Below are positions 25,926-36,251 of a stretch of DNA of 64,000 nt, piece after piece. The notes below the pieces were generated by a model. That model did not search any database and had not been told where the DNA came from. It saw only the letters and a list, made by a program, of their open reading frames with translations. Position numbers and translations under genes: made by a program. Each line of letters opens with the position of its first letter. Position 1 is the stretch's first letter. Source of the DNA: an uncultured Bacteroidota bacterium (GTDB taxonomy: Bacteria > Bacteroidota > Bacteroidia > Bacteroidales > P3); contig UQXW01000003.1 of the NCBI GenBank assembly GCA_900545215.1, forward strand, positions 26,873-90,872. The letters are read 5' to 3'.

Positions 25926-27254
25926 ATGGAAAAAGAAGATATAGTAGTCGGTATAGATGTCGGCACAACGAAGATAGCTGTTTTCATAGGAAAGAGAGAT
26001 GAAACAGGAAAGATTTCCATAATAGGAATGGGGAAAACTCCGTCGATAGGTGTTGAAAGAGGGGTCGTTAAAAATATAGAAGCAACAGCGAACTCCATAA
26101 AGCAGGCGGTCGGACAGGCTGAGGCAATGGCAGACTATAAGGTCGAGAGGGTTTATGTCGGTATTGCGGGACATCATATAAAAATGCAACAACACAGGGG
26201 TAACATAATGATTCATGATGACAATCACATCATCACGGCAAAGGATGTTGAAGCATTGAAAAAGGATCAGTATAATTTGTTGCTTCCTCATGGCGAGAAA
26301 ATAATACATGTCATAGCCCAAAGTTACAGTGTCGATGGAGACCTTGCAACGACAGACCCTGTCGGCAGAGTCGGAAAGTGTTTGGAGGGAGATTTCCGCC
26401 TGATTACGGGAAATGTTACAAATATTCAGAATATATACCTTAGTGTCAAGATGGCAGGGTATGAGGTTAAGGATTTGATACTAGAACCTATTGCTTCTGC
26501 CGAGGCTGTTGTAGATGACACTGAGAAAGATGCGGGAATATGCCTTGTGGATATAGGCGGAGGTACAACGGATGTGGCAATATTTCATGAGGGAATTTTG
26601 AGGCATACCGCTGTAATACCTTTGGCAGGCAATGTGATAACAGATGATATAAAGGAAAGTTGTTCCATTATAAAGACACAAGCCGAAGCTTTGAAGGTAA
26701 AGTTCGGAAGATGTCTTGAAAATGAGAATTCTCAAAATGAAATAATTTCCATACCGGGTTTCAGAGGTCGTAACGCAAGGGAAATATCTGTTCAAACCCT
26801 CGCCAAAATCATAAAGTCGAGGGTAACCATGATTTTGGAACAGGTTCTGTATGAAATTCATAATACGGATTACAATAAGAAACTCATAGCAGGAGTGGTT
26901 CTGACAGGCGGAGGGTCGATGATTACAGATATTGTGAAGTTGACAGAGTTTACATTGGGTTTGGACACCCGTATAGGAACCCCGGACGAACATATTTCAG
27001 GAAATGTTACCGAAGAAATGAGACACCCTATGCATGCAACAGGTATAGGATTGGTGCTTAAAGGCTTTCAGATAGAAGATGAACGTAGAGGAGATAAGCC
27101 TGTGCCTGAACAGAAAGTCGAGGAAGCAGAACATGAGGAGAAGTCAGAGGAAGAGGCTAATGATAAACCGAATGAACACAAGCAAAAGAAAAGCGGGGTA
27201 GTGGACAAATTGAACGAGTTCTTGAGAAAGATAATAAGTGATGGTCGGTATTAA
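25926..27254 (+). CDS. ftsA: Cell division actin-like protein FtsA
   Basis: 442 residues, actin/HSP70-fold ATPase that tethers FtsZ to the membrane. VGIDVGTTKIAVFIG (phosphate 1), the 1C domain characteristic of FtsA, CLVDIGGGTTDVAIF (phosphate 2) and VVLTGGGSMI (adenosine motif) are all present. After a Lys/Glu-rich linker the last ~15 residues (KLNEFLRKIISDGRY) form an amphipathic helix suited for membrane binding. The ATG at 25926 was chosen because the family begins a few residues before the VGIDVG motif; the Met at 25893 lies inside ftsQ. A 108-base gap separates it from ftsZ. Confidence 0.96.
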   Translation: MEKEDIVVGIDVGTTKIAVFIGKRDETGKISIIGMGKTPSIGVERGVVKNIEATANSIKQAVGQAEAMADYKVERVYVGIAGHHIKMQQHRGNIMIHDDNHIITAKDVEALKKDQYNLLLPHGEKIIHVIAQSYSVDGDLATTDPVGRVGKCLEGDFRLITGNVTNIQNIYLSVKMAGYEVKDLILEPIASAEAVVDDTEKDAGICLVDIGGGTTDVAIFHEGILRHTAVIPLAGNVITDDIKESCSIIKTQAEALKVKFGRCLENENSQNEIISIPGFRGRNAREISVQTLAKIIKSRVTMILEQVLYEIHNTDYNKKLIAGVVLTGGGSMITDIVKLTEFTLGLDTRIGTPDEHISGNVTEEMRHPMHATGIGLVLKGFQIEDERRGDKPVPEQKVEEAEHEEKSEEEANDKPNEHKQKKSGVVDKLNEFLRKIISDGRY

Positions 27255-27362
27255 CATTAGGGTGTTGAGAACTTGGCGTTGATGCATGGAAACAAATGAA
27301 TTGAAAGCAGTAATTTTACAAACTAATATCATACAATCGGAGAAGAGTAAAACATTGGTATT

Positions 27363-29045
27363 ATGGACGAACAAATACAACTAAACAGTATCATAGGCGA
27401 CAGTAATATTTTGGACATCGATGTTCAAAGCAATACTTCTTCATATATTAAGGTCGTAGGTGTCGGCGGGGCCGGTACCAATGCGGTTAACCACATGTTT
27501 GCAAAAGGAATCAAAGGTGTGGACTTATTTGTTTGCAACACAGATGCAACGAATTTGAATGCAAGTCCTGTTGCAAACAAAATAAGCATAGGAAAATTGG
27601 GAGCGGGCAATGATCCCCAAAGAGGACAAAAAGCAGCAGAAGAAAATGCTGACAGAATATCGGGTATTTTCGATTCCAATACAAGAATGTTGTTTGTTAC
27701 TGCCGGAATGGGAGGGGGTACAGGTACCGGAGCATCTCCTGTCGTTGCAAAGTTGGCAAAGCAAATAGACTTGCCGGAAGAAGGCGAGAAAATATTGGTT
27801 GTAGGAGTTGTTACTTTGCCATTCAGTTTTGAAGGTCGTAAGAGAAGGACGCAGGCAGAGGAAGGTATCAAGAAACTGAAAGAAATTGTCGATTGTATAA
27901 TCATCGTGAATACCGATAAGTTGAGGGAGCGAGGAAAAATGTCCTTTAAGGAAGCATTCTCTTTGGCGGATGATGTTTTGTTTACGGCAGTGAAGGGAAT
28001 ATCGGAGATAATGACCAATACCGGTTATGTTCAAGTCGATTTCCGAGATGTGCAGTCTGTCATGAAAGATTCCGGTGTGGCTCTTATGGGATTGGGTATT
28101 GCAGAGGGAGAGAACAGAGCTTTGGAAGCAATAAAAGCAGCTACTGCATCCGACTTGCTTAATGATAATGATATTTCACAAACCAAGGATGTGCTTCTGA
28201 CCATAAGTTGTTCCGAGAAAGACTTCACGATGGAGGAATTGGAAGTTATTACGGATTACTTGGAAGAACAGACAAACAAAGACATCAATACAATATGGGG
28301 TGTAACATTCGACGAAAGTTTAGGAAACAAATTAAGCATTACACTCATAGCAACCGGCTTTGAAGCAAAACAAGAAATGTACACACCGGAACGCAGAACT
28401 CCCGGTGGTACGATACCGACCCCGGAAGAAGCGTCAAAAAAAACTGAAACAATAGTAGTGCAACCTGAGAATAAACAGGAAACGCTTTCACATGCCGGTG
28501 CTGACGATATGACAATCAAAGTTGTAGCTGACGATAAGCCGATAGGTCGAGAACAGCCCAAGCAGGTTGAACCTGATAAGCCTGAGAAAAGGACTATAGT
28601 TCTTGATGAAAATATGAACCCTGTGGATACCTCTGCTAAATCAACTGCCGGATTTACTCCGATAACATCTGTAAGCATACATCAGGAACCATCCATGGTG
28701 AATGCCATAGCGGAAGAAGAAACATCTCAAACTACGATTACTGTTGAAACTCCTGCGAAAACAGGAGAATTGGCGGATATCGTAAATCAAACCACATGGC
28801 CTTCTCAACCTGCCACAAAAGGAACAATGGAAGAAGAACGTGTTGCAAGGATAAAGAGAATCAGAGATATGATGACAACGCCTGACGGCTTGGAGTCCAT
28901 AATAAATTCCCACCCCAGCATGGAAAATGATTATAATATCTCACAAAACTTCTCTTCTCCGAGACCGAAGTCAAGCCTTGGAATAGACAGTTCTGGCGAT
29001 TTATCTTTCAGAAATAACTCTGCAATAGACGCACAAGTCGATTAA
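27363..29045 (+). CDS. ftsZ: Cell division tubulin-like GTPase FtsZ
   Basis: 560 residues. The GTPase core (about 30-340) has [12 protein letters not shown], the tubulin signature [19 protein letters not shown] and the T7 loop [10 protein letters not shown]. It is followed by a long tail of about 220 residues, rich in Pro, Thr, Glu and Lys, that ends in a short conserved-looking peptide ([12 protein letters not shown]). A long tail and such an ending are typical of Bacteroidales FtsZ, without the canonical FtsA/ZipA-binding peptide of proteobacteria. Polymerises into the Z ring. An independent promoter in the 108-base gap before it is possible but not clear by consensus. Confidence 0.97.
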   Translation: MDEQIQLNSIIGDSNILDIDVQSNTSSYIKVVGVGGAGTNAVNHMFAKGIKGVDLFVCNTDATNLNASPVANKISIGKLGAGNDPQRGQKAAEENADRISGIFDSNTRMLFVTAGMGGGTGTGASPVVAKLAKQIDLPEEGEKILVVGVVTLPFSFEGRKRRTQAEEGIKKLKEIVDCIIIVNTDKLRERGKMSFKEAFSLADDVLFTAVKGISEIMTNTGYVQVDFRDVQSVMKDSGVALMGLGIAEGENRALEAIKAATASDLLNDNDISQTKDVLLTISCSEKDFTMEELEVITDYLEEQTNKDINTIWGVTFDESLGNKLSITLIATGFEAKQEMYTPERRTPGGTIPTPEEASKKTETIVVQPENKQETLSHAGADDMTIKVVADDKPIGREQPKQVEPDKPEKRTIVLDENMNPVDTSAKSTAGFTPITSVSIHQEPSMVNAIAEEETSQTTITVETPAKTGELADIVNQTTWPSQPATKGTMEEERVARIKRIRDMMTTPDGLESIINSHPSMENDYNISQNFSSPRPKSSLGIDSSGDLSFRNNSAIDAQVD

Positions 29046-29056
29046 AACCCGGCTTC

Positions 29057-29491
29057 ATGAAAGTAAGAGTGATAAACAAATCCGCAAATATACTTCCGGA
29101 GTATGAAACCATTCTTTCAGCAGGAATGGATTTGCGAGCAAGCATAGAAGAAACCATCATTCTTCAACCGATGCAACGCGTTCTTGTCCCTACCGGTCTG
29201 TTCATCGAATTACCCGCAGGTTTTGAAGCACAGGTCAGACCACGTTCCGGTTTGGCACTCAAACATGGTATAACCGTATTGAACTCTCCCGGAACCATAG
29301 ATGCGGATTACAGAGGCGAAATCAAGATATTGCTGGTCAATCTTTCTGATAAAGCCTTTGAAATAAAAAATGCCGAACGCATAGCACAAATGATAGTTGC
29401 CAAGCATGAAAGAGTGGAGTGGGAACTCGCCGAAGATTTGACACAAACCCAAAGAGGCGAAGGCGGTTTCGGACATACAGGAAAACAATAG
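29057..29491 (+). CDS. dut: dUTP diphosphatase
   Basis: 144 residues, trimeric dUTPase that hydrolyses dUTP to dUMP and pyrophosphate. All five motifs are seen: AGMDLRA (1), [11 protein letters not shown] (2), [13 protein letters not shown] (3), ERIAQMI (4) and [10 protein letters not shown] (5, the flexible P-loop-like arm). The gene starts 11 bases behind ftsZ and closes the dcw transcript; the terminator follows. Confidence 0.97.
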   Translation: MKVRVINKSANILPEYETILSAGMDLRASIEETIILQPMQRVLVPTGLFIELPAGFEAQVRPRSGLALKHGITVLNSPGTIDADYRGEIKILLVNLSDKAFEIKNAERIAQMIVAKHERVEWELAEDLTQTQRGEGGFGHTGKQ

Positions 29492-29511
29492 AATCTCTAT
29501 TTGTTATGCTA

Positions 29512-29541
29512 AAAGGTGGTTCTTTCATAAGAACCACCTTT
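29512..29541. terminator. Bidirectional terminator between dut and the convergent T9SS gene
   Basis: AAAGGTGGTTCTT (29512-29524) pairs with AAGAACCACCTTT (29529-29541) around a 4-nt loop. A-rich on one side and T-rich on the other, it serves both converging units. Confidence 0.92.
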
Positions 29542-29574
29542 CTTTGTGCTTTACCCGACAATCTGCAGTGAACC

Positions 29575-30588
29575 CTACTCAACCACGAATTTTTTCTTCA
29601 CCAAGCCCTTGGCTGTCTTCAATCTTATGAAGTAAATTCCGGTTTTCAGTCCTTGAACGTTTATGCTCAAAGAGTTGATATTTGAGACTTCCGAAATTAT
29701 TTCTCGCCCCATTGCATCAATTATCGTGTATGACTTAATTTTGTAAGAACAGAAAACATTCAACATTTCCTTTGTCGGATTAGGATAAAGAGAAATGTAT
29801 TGTTCCAATCCGACATTTATCAGAGACGAAGTTGTGTCTTGAACCGTATCCGGCTCTGCGAATATCGGCATATATAATAAATCACAAAACCATTCGCCAA
29901 CTAAATTCAACTGTTCGAGGTAAAATCCTTGCCCGATTTCGTACATCATTTGCAAGAATGGTTTTCTTGTACCGTCGGAGTATCTGACCATGAGAACTTT
30001 CCTTGAATTACAAGCAGTAATCTGATTTGTTTCGAGATCCTGAGTGTAATATGCGAACATTATTCCTGCTCGCGTCCATATCGGACTGTTCAAACCCTCC
30101 TCGTAAAAAGAATCCGGAAACCATATTGAAAACGAGAAATCTCCGTTGACCGTTATCACAGAATCAAATAGAAATTCACCGATTGATGAAGGACAAGAAT
30201 AAATATTGTTATATGCTGTATGTACACTTGGTTTTATTGAGACTATAATACTATCGCTATTTGCATCTCTTAATCTGAAAGAATAAAGAGTGTCACAACG
30301 GGCGGTTGCATTGTTTATATAGGCAATGCCTGATAGTCTTGCCACTGAATCACAAGAATAATATTGTTCTATCTCTGCAATCGTATCTCCCCTATTTAAT
30401 ACATAAGGGAAAAATACTCTTGCTGAATAGGCAAAGAAAGAGTGACTATCGTAAAGACTTCTGCAAGTTGAGAATGAAGACGGAAAACATAATCGTTCCA
30501 AATATTCATCTCCATACATACCCTGAGAATGACTTTGCAGACTTGCCAACACTAATGATACGGCGAAAAGAATTTTTGTTGTTTTCAT
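29575..30588 (-). CDS. T9SS-secreted protein of unknown function
   Basis: 337 residues. Signal peptide (MKTTKILFAVSLVLAS to about SHSQ), an unassigned beta-rich body containing two short Cys pairs (CFPSSFSTC), then a type A T9SS sorting domain in the last ~75 residues: ISLYPNPTKEMLNV, IIDAMGREI, GLKTGIYFIRLKT and KKFVVE. The start at 30588 gives the signal peptide; the frame is open to 30702 but that part overlaps the upstream gene. It lies 14 bases behind the next gene and is probably co-transcribed with it; only this partner carries the sorting domain. Confidence 0.85.
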   Translation of the reverse strand: MKTTKILFAVSLVLASLQSHSQGMYGDEYLERLCFPSSFSTCRSLYDSHSFFAYSARVFFPYVLNRGDTIAEIEQYYSCDSVARLSGIAYINNATARCDTLYSFRLRDANSDSIIVSIKPSVHTAYNNIYSCPSSIGEFLFDSVITVNGDFSFSIWFPDSFYEEGLNSPIWTRAGIMFAYYTQDLETNQITACNSRKVLMVRYSDGTRKPFLQMMYEIGQGFYLEQLNLVGEWFCDLLYMPIFAEPDTVQDTTSSLINVGLEQYISLYPNPTKEMLNVFCSYKIKSYTIIDAMGREIISEVSNINSLSINVQGLKTGIYFIRLKTAKGLVKKKFVVE

Positions 30589-30602
30589 ATTGCTTTTGTT
30601 TT

Positions 30603-31928
30603 TTAATGTGTACTGTAGCAATCTGTTTGAAATCCCTCTATGATTGGATTGCTTGGTTGTAAAGTTTGCCAAAAAGTTGGTATCGGACCAAAGGGCTGAC
30701 AATTGGTTGGTGTGTTTGTTGTACCTATGTTCGAACCGTCCATATTGATATAATCATACTTGTTGCAACTTGTTCCGGTTTCATAAGTTTTATCTTTCGC
30801 AAACAAGAACATGTTATTGTTCATCGGTTCTGTCCCGACAATGGTGTAATGATATGGCTTGAACATTCTTACCGAGTTAAGGTATGGATATTGCGGACTG
30901 TAATTGCCGAAGAAAACAGCTTTAACCTGCATAGGCAAAGGCATGGCTTGTTTAAGAGGAGCGTAAACCAGATAATCTTTCCACGCATCATCGCCGACCT
31001 TTCCGGAAGTCATCAATACCAATAATTCATCATCGTCTTTTGAATATTCGACATCTCTGATTATATTCTTTTCGGGTTGCATGATTGTTCTCTCATATTC
31101 AAGAGTTATCTGCGGAGACGTCGCCAAGTCGAATATTTGACAGTACGTATATACATCGCTTGGAAAGAATGCCATATCCGAAACAACGGCATATTTGTGA
31201 TCATACAGATGTTGCAAGAAAATAGTTTTCGTATTGTAAGCCAAACCAATCGGGGTCGTGAAATAGCCGCCTCCGGCATAAGATAAGTCGGTCATATAGA
31301 AGTGATGCAAGTAAAGATTATTGCCGTCCAGACCGGCTGTAAGCACATATTTTCCATCCAAGTCTAAATCCTGCCATCTTTCGTTCTGGTTTAGAGATGC
31401 TGCAACACTATATTCCAAATTCGGATACGATGCTTTGTCGTTCAAATCGATGATTATGCTGTGCGAGTTGGCTGAACCTATTGCTACGACATGAGTAAAC
31501 ATCTTGTCATCGGGATCCTTGTATGCCTTGATTTTTGAGATATTGTCTATGCCGTTTGCGAGTAAAGCAACTTTTATAATTTCAGGTTGAAAGAAAGCAT
31601 CAAAGGAAAAGTGTCCTATACGGCAACCTCCGTTTGTGCTGCAAAAATAAATGGTTTTGTCTTCGAGGACGCAAAAGTCATTTATCGTATCATTTGTTGT
31701 GATTTCAACTTTCCGCCCTATCGTATTCCCATTTTCAAGCAAATAAAACGCATATTGACCGCCACTGCCGGACAAAACAACGCTTATATTCTCGTCATAA
31801 ATTCGAATCAATTGTCCATGGACATAATCTGAATGGTTGGGATTGGTGATTATTGCACTTTCCAACTGTTGGGAGATCCCGATTTGTGAAAGCAAGGACA
31901 GAAGCCCTGCGAATAATAGTTTTTTCAT
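30603..31928 (-). CDS. Secreted protein of unknown function, possible beta-propeller
   Basis: 441 residues with a signal peptide (MKKLLFAGLLSLL to about GISQ). The body repeats short beta-strand units with turns such as GSGGQYAFYLLENG, KTIYFCSTNGG, GKYVLTAGLDGNNLYLHHF and DDELLVLMTSGKVG, suggesting a propeller-like fold. No T9SS sorting domain: the C-terminus ends EGFQTDCYSTH. No named family recognised. It is the first gene of a two-gene unit with the T9SS protein behind it, and has its own promoter. Confidence 0.75.
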   Translation of the reverse strand: MKKLLFAGLLSLLSQIGISQQLESAIITNPNHSDYVHGQLIRIYDENISVVLSGSGGQYAFYLLENGNTIGRKVEITTNDTINDFCVLEDKTIYFCSTNGGCRIGHFSFDAFFQPEIIKVALLANGIDNISKIKAYKDPDDKMFTHVVAIGSANSHSIIIDLNDKASYPNLEYSVAASLNQNERWQDLDLDGKYVLTAGLDGNNLYLHHFYMTDLSYAGGGYFTTPIGLAYNTKTIFLQHLYDHKYAVVSDMAFFPSDVYTYCQIFDLATSPQITLEYERTIMQPEKNIIRDVEYSKDDDELLVLMTSGKVGDDAWKDYLVYAPLKQAMPLPMQVKAVFFGNYSPQYPYLNSVRMFKPYHYTIVGTEPMNNNMFLFAKDKTYETGTSCNKYDYINMDGSNIGTTNTPTNCQPFGPIPTFWQTLQPSNPIIEGFQTDCYSTH

Positions 31929-31962
31929 CTCATTGATTTTAATCGGTAATTATTTGACGGTT

Positions 31963-31994
31963 CAAAGGTATGAAATTCTGACAATACAAATAAA
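31963..31994 (-). promoter_or_regulatory. Promoter of the two-gene secreted-protein unit
   Basis: Minus-strand -7 box TACCTTTG at 31963-31970; TTTA at 31991-31994 gives 20-nt spacing, while a TTTG at 31987-31990 is closer (16 nt). About 34 bases before the start codon. Confidence 0.6.
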
Positions 31995-32269
31995 TTTTTC
32001 TGTGAAAAAAGTTTGAATTTCGTCAAATATCAAATTCTATATTTCTTTTGGCACGATTTTTGCTTGGATTGTCAACTATCCGTTTACCAAGATGTTACAG
32101 TTTTGCTTGTTTTTGATTTTTCCTTTCCTCAAAAAATATTATCATTTGTCGTTAAAGTTCGCTTATTTGGTGTTCTGTTATCGTTTAGCAATAAATCAAG
32201 AGACGCTTCATGCTTAATCGAAATGGTATTTTGGACTTGCTTTTGTATTTTTCGTTGATAGCATTCGGC
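31995..32269. other. Gene-free stretch upstream of the secreted-protein unit
   Basis: AT-rich sequence without a supported gene. Short frames exist on the plus strand but carry no recognisable protein features. The region ends in the hairpin at 32270. Confidence 0.45.
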
Positions 32270-32306
32270 AAAACGCCGTTTCCCGTCCTCAATTACGGCG
32301 TTTTAT
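32270..32306. terminator. AAAACGCCGT hairpin, bidirectional terminator and edge of a dispersed repeat
   Basis: AAAACGCCGT and ACGGCGTTTT are perfect inverted arms with a 15-nt loop region. T-rich on either strand. It marks the left end of the dispersed element whose second copy is at 48.5 kb. Confidence 0.75.
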
Positions 32307-32600
32307 TTTCTTCAATCGCCAAGATTTTTGCAAGTGCTTGGAAGGTAATTATTTATCATCACCTCTTATCCTCGCAAAATTTTCAGAGGGGGCTTCCTTG
32401 TCGGTTTCAGGGTTCGCCTTGAAGTTAATGAACTTGAAAATCGTTAATCACAACCTCCGCAAAAATCCTCAAATGGTAAAAAATGTGAAAAGCGAAATTG
32501 TGTACCGAAAAGTTGTGAATGGCAAAGGAAAAATGAGCCTGAAAAGGGGTGGAAAGAGGGGAAATTATTTCGTAAACACGGGGTGGATAGAATAGCTGTA
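32307..32600. repeat. Dispersed intergenic element, copy 1
   Basis: The core 32418-32490 (TGAAGTTAA, TTGAAAAT, GTTAAT, TCCG, AAATG, TAAA, AATGT in order) aligns with 48645-48718 at roughly 70 percent identity by eye. Flanking matches extend to TTTGCAAG/TTGGAA on the left and AAAGAGGG with a CACGG-containing block on the right. Copy 1 has about 50 extra bases near 32491-32550. No coding function seen. Confidence 0.6.
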
Positions 32601-32695
32601 GCTGTATTCATCTTTGTTTGTATGAGTTTTTTAGGGCTGCAACATTATGGCTGCAACATTCTATATTCTCAAACTTGCTGTATTGTCGGACTTGG

Positions 32696-34900
32696 TTAAG
32701 GGTTCTGTTTGTTCCACTTGATAAGGTTCTTTTTGTAGCTTTTGATAAGGTATTTGAACCATTTGTCCGATTCGTATTTATCCATCAGGCGGTTCGATTG
32801 TGCTATCTTCTCGTTGCGTTTGCTTTGTTCGAGGCTCATCATCGCACCTATTTTTTTCTGGATCTTTTTTGTGTGCTTGGATTTGTAGCCGAAGTCTTTC
32901 AAACTTGCGAGTGCTTCGACGCTTTGTTCGTATTGGCGATATTTCATAAGCTGTTCGATGGTGTTGACTGCCAATGCGTCGTTGCCGAAACTGTAAAGTA
33001 TTTCTCTTATAGGACGGTGCTGAACGCTCATCTCTTTAAGACTGTGCGTGATATAGAATTGTTCCAATTCGGCATACTCTCTCAGGTATCTGTTCGTGTC
33101 TCCGCTTGCAAGGATGCTGTCTGTGGCTTCCCGCCTTTTCACGTATTCCAATGGTTGTTCGATTTGTCGTTTCAAGGCTCGCAAACGGCTCTTATCCAAA
33201 CGGCACTCGCTGCTTCCCTTTATCTGCATTGCACGATTTATGTAGTCCTCTGCAAGGTAGAAATCGTTCTTTCGTATGCAGTCGATGATGTTGTAAACCA
33301 TCACATTGATTTCTTCTTGTTTCTTGCTGCACACCTTGTTGTCTATGGCTCTGAGATAGCTGTTCATTATCTTGACGATGACGCTGTCGTCTTTCATTTT
33401 ATACCTTTCCAACAATTCTTCCGTTTTGGCGACAAGGCTATCTGCCTTCTCGACTTCGCCTTGAAATATCGCATATTCCGCATTGTGCATTCTTCTTGCC
33501 GTAACTTCCCTTATGGCTGAGATATACATTTTCTCCACTTCGTCTTTTTCGGCATCTATCTTGGCGAGTTTGTTCGCACTTTCCAAGACTTCCAATGCTT
33601 TTTCGTAATTGTTTACTTTCAAATAGGACAAAGTCTCGAAGAATTTATCGTCTATTTCTTTTCTAAGACTGCGTGTCTTTGTGTTTGTTACCGCAGTACT
33701 TTTTTCAGGCAAGGCATTATCGGACGAAGGGATGTATTCTTTCTCTATTTTCTTGACATCTTCTTCGGCATCGCTCTCGGTCTGTTTGATGAACTCGGGG
33801 TATTGTTCTGCATACCCTGTGTTGGGTGCTGCGGATTCAAGACTGTCCAAAACAGGATCGGACTCTTGTAAACTACCTTGAAGCAAAGCTATTTGTCTCA
33901 AAATATTGTCTTCGAAGTTTCCGCCTACCATGGCAGCAAGTTCTCTTGCTTTATGCAGCAAATCCATTTTGATTTCATTGTTTTTTGCTTCCGGCATGGC
34001 TTTGGCTTGTGCGATATAGCTGTTAACGACAATGTTCACCACTTCATCAAAACCCGCTGTATCGCTTATGCTTTCGCGATTGCGTTGAAAGTAATCGTAT
34101 GTATTGTTTATGAAATCGCCCGCTACATCATTGCGTCCTTTTGCGATGGCTTTCTTTGTAACGTCTATGTGTTCCTTATATATGTTGTTGCGGCAGTCGG
34201 CAAGTTTATTCTTCACCACACCCTCGTTGCAGATTTTCATGGGGTCTTTTTTGCAATAGTCTTCCAATTCTTCGAGTATGTCGATGGCATAAGCGTATTT
34301 GCCTTGCTTGATTAGGGAAAGGGATTGCAATAGGTTCTTATCGTAGGTATAAACCAATAAATTCTTGCATAAAAGGCTTTCTTCTTCGGAAGGTGCAAAG
34401 CCATTGATTATTTCTGTCAGTCTGTCGGCTGTTTTCATTACCGCTCCGCTGTCGAGGCTTATCTTGGCAAGTTCATAATTTGCCATGACGTTACGCGGGT
34501 TGCTTTGTATGCTCTTTTGCAGATAATCGTATGCCTCCTTGGGTTTGTTGTTCGACTTGGAGAACACGGCTTTCCTATAATACCAATCACTCATTCTCGG
34601 TAACATGAACTCCACAAGCTCTCTGTTCTGTTTTACAAGCGTTTTCAATTCAATCCATTTTGCATAGATGTCGTTGTCGCTGTTGTATATCTCGTTCTTT
34701 GTAAGAAAAGCCTCTGCGGAAGAGAGCTGAAATTCATATACGGGCAACATATCGAAATTTTCACTGCTGATTGCCGCACATGTTTTTATGTGTTTGAGAT
34801 AATTATTGAGAATATCCTTTTTCGCAGAGGGCGATAAAGTCTGTGCATAAACCGATACAGCCAAGACAACAAGGCAAATACAGCCGAGAAACTTCTTCAT
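32696..34900 (-). CDS. Exported helical-repeat protein (TPR-like), function unknown
   Basis: 734 residues with a signal peptide (MKKFLGCICLVVLAVSVYAQ). The rest is almost entirely alpha-helical with Ala/Tyr/Lys/Glu-rich helix pairs; some units resemble tetratricopeptide repeats (KPKEAYDYLQKSIQSNPRN near residue 130). A low-complexity acidic linker at about 370-410 divides the protein in two halves. The C-terminus is basic (KSYKKNLIKWNKQNP). No named family recognised. The ATG at 34900 was chosen for the signal peptide; the upstream Met at 34924 would add an odd extension. It has its own -7 box and is not part of the export operon next to it. Confidence 0.75.
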   Translation of the reverse strand: MKKFLGCICLVVLAVSVYAQTLSPSAKKDILNNYLKHIKTCAAISSENFDMLPVYEFQLSSAEAFLTKNEIYNSDNDIYAKWIELKTLVKQNRELVEFMLPRMSDWYYRKAVFSKSNNKPKEAYDYLQKSIQSNPRNVMANYELAKISLDSGAVMKTADRLTEIINGFAPSEEESLLCKNLLVYTYDKNLLQSLSLIKQGKYAYAIDILEELEDYCKKDPMKICNEGVVKNKLADCRNNIYKEHIDVTKKAIAKGRNDVAGDFINNTYDYFQRNRESISDTAGFDEVVNIVVNSYIAQAKAMPEAKNNEIKMDLLHKARELAAMVGGNFEDNILRQIALLQGSLQESDPVLDSLESAAPNTGYAEQYPEFIKQTESDAEEDVKKIEKEYIPSSDNALPEKSTAVTNTKTRSLRKEIDDKFFETLSYLKVNNYEKALEVLESANKLAKIDAEKDEVEKMYISAIREVTARRMHNAEYAIFQGEVEKADSLVAKTEELLERYKMKDDSVIVKIMNSYLRAIDNKVCSKKQEEINVMVYNIIDCIRKNDFYLAEDYINRAMQIKGSSECRLDKSRLRALKRQIEQPLEYVKRREATDSILASGDTNRYLREYAELEQFYITHSLKEMSVQHRPIREILYSFGNDALAVNTIEQLMKYRQYEQSVEALASLKDFGYKSKHTKKIQKKIGAMMSLEQSKRNEKIAQSNRLMDKYESDKWFKYLIKSYKKNLIKWNKQNP

Positions 34901-34932
34901 AATTCGTAAATATAAGCTTTTCAATCAGAGAG

Positions 34933-34940
34933 CAAAGATA
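34933..34940 (-). promoter_or_regulatory. -7 box of the helical-repeat protein gene
   Basis: Minus-strand TATCTTTG 32 bases before the ATG at 34900; no good -33 element at the expected distance. Confidence 0.45.
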
Positions 34941-35048
34941 CTACATATTTTGCAAAGTACCATTGCTTTGCAGAAAGCGTATCGTGTTGCAATTCTCTTT
35001 CGCTTCAATTCGTCAAATCGAAAAGACTAATACAAAAGAGACGGTTTA

Positions 35049-36248
35049 TTAGATTTTCAATTTCCAACGGTATGCGAAATACGTGGTAAGGAAATAGAAA
35101 CCCGTAAGAATCCACAACCAATAGTTCTCCATGGATATTTCAGCCATGCTGCTACCCATCGTCATCATTCTTGCAAATCCATTGGCAGCATCAGTCGAAG
35201 GAATGATATGCGAAATCATTTCCCACACTGCCGGCATTGCTTCACGCGGCCAAGGAAGTCCCGTCATAAGAAGCATAGGCACAGACATGAAGATGTAGAA
35301 CGGTATTGCATTTTCTCTGTTGTTGAAGAATACTCCTATGGTCATGCCCAATAATATGACTGCTAAAAGGAATGGGGTAATGAACCAAACAACTTTCATC
35401 GGGCTTTCAACAAGCTGCGGTATATTGAAGTATTTCGGAATGATGATAAGGACATATATCATTATCGGTATGTATGTGATGAATATCGCCAAGGCTCTAC
35501 CGAAGATTATTCGCAACAAACCGTGATAATGCGTACTTTCCTGAATCGAGGCAGCAAGCCTGTCTTTCTCCGTTACTCTGCCGGTAAGCATTCCTATGCC
35601 GATTAGCAACGTTTGTTGCAATACCAGTATGAGGATAATAGGCAATATGAACGAAGGATAACCTCCGGGATTGTACAAAAGATGTTGAGTCGGTTTGAAA
35701 GGCTGAATTGCACTGACTGCTTGGTCGTATGTTTTTCCCTGAGCTATAAGATTTTTCGCTTGAATCTCACCTCCCATAGTCAAGGAAACGGAACTTGCAG
35801 CCAGAGCAAGGTTCCTGTACCAAAAGAACGATGTAACGTCCGCATATACTCCGACGGTTGTTTGTTCCCCTGAATTTATGCTATTGCTGAAATCATCGGG
35901 TATATAAATGATACCATGCACCTGAGACAGCTTTTGCATACGTTTGGCTTCCTCCATGGAGTTGCAATGGGTTGCAACCCTTACTTCCGGAGTGGCATCA
36001 ACTCGTCGTATGAACTCCCTGCTTAAAGCAGTATTCGATTCGTCCACGACCGCAATGGGCATATCATTCAGCAATTCCCTGTTATAGACATATCCGCAAA
36101 CCATAGGATAAACCAAACATGCTATAAAGAAAACTATCAGCACACCCTTATCCGTGAAGATGTTGTATAACTCTCTCCGAAGAATGTGAAGCATGTCTAT
36201 CCATGCCGCTTTATATTTCCGTAAACTTTCTTTCGTGTTTGAATTCAT
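35049..36248 (-). CDS. ABC-2 type transporter permease (second of the pair)
   Basis: 399 residues. One transmembrane helix near the N-terminus, a large periplasmic loop (about 60-190), then five helices at the C-terminal half: the topology of YhhJ/YbhR-type ABC-2 permeases. Fourth gene of a tolC-hlyD-permease-permease operon, three bases behind the first permease. Expected to form the inner-membrane channel for drug or macromolecule export with its partner. No ATP-binding subunit is encoded beside it. Confidence 0.88.
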   Translation of the reverse strand: MNSNTKESLRKYKAAWIDMLHILRRELYNIFTDKGVLIVFFIACLVYPMVCGYVYNRELLNDMPIAVVDESNTALSREFIRRVDATPEVRVATHCNSMEEAKRMQKLSQVHGIIYIPDDFSNSINSGEQTTVGVYADVTSFFWYRNLALAASSVSLTMGGEIQAKNLIAQGKTYDQAVSAIQPFKPTQHLLYNPGGYPSFILPIILILVLQQTLLIGIGMLTGRVTEKDRLAASIQESTHYHGLLRIIFGRALAIFITYIPIMIYVLIIIPKYFNIPQLVESPMKVVWFITPFLLAVILLGMTIGVFFNNRENAIPFYIFMSVPMLLMTGLPWPREAMPAVWEMISHIIPSTDAANGFARMMTMGSSMAEISMENYWLWILTGFYFLTTYFAYRWKLKI

Positions 36249-36251
36249 AAG

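Noticed and set aside
14231..29491. Horizontal acquisition of the dcw cluster
   Set aside because: Gene order is the standard Bacteroidota order and codon use appears similar to other housekeeping genes here; only the murD and murE positions are unusual.
32013..32595. Three overlapping short plus-strand frames
   Set aside because: They fall in AT-rich intergenic DNA, cross the hairpin at 32270 and the dispersed element, and show no signal peptide, domain or promoter.
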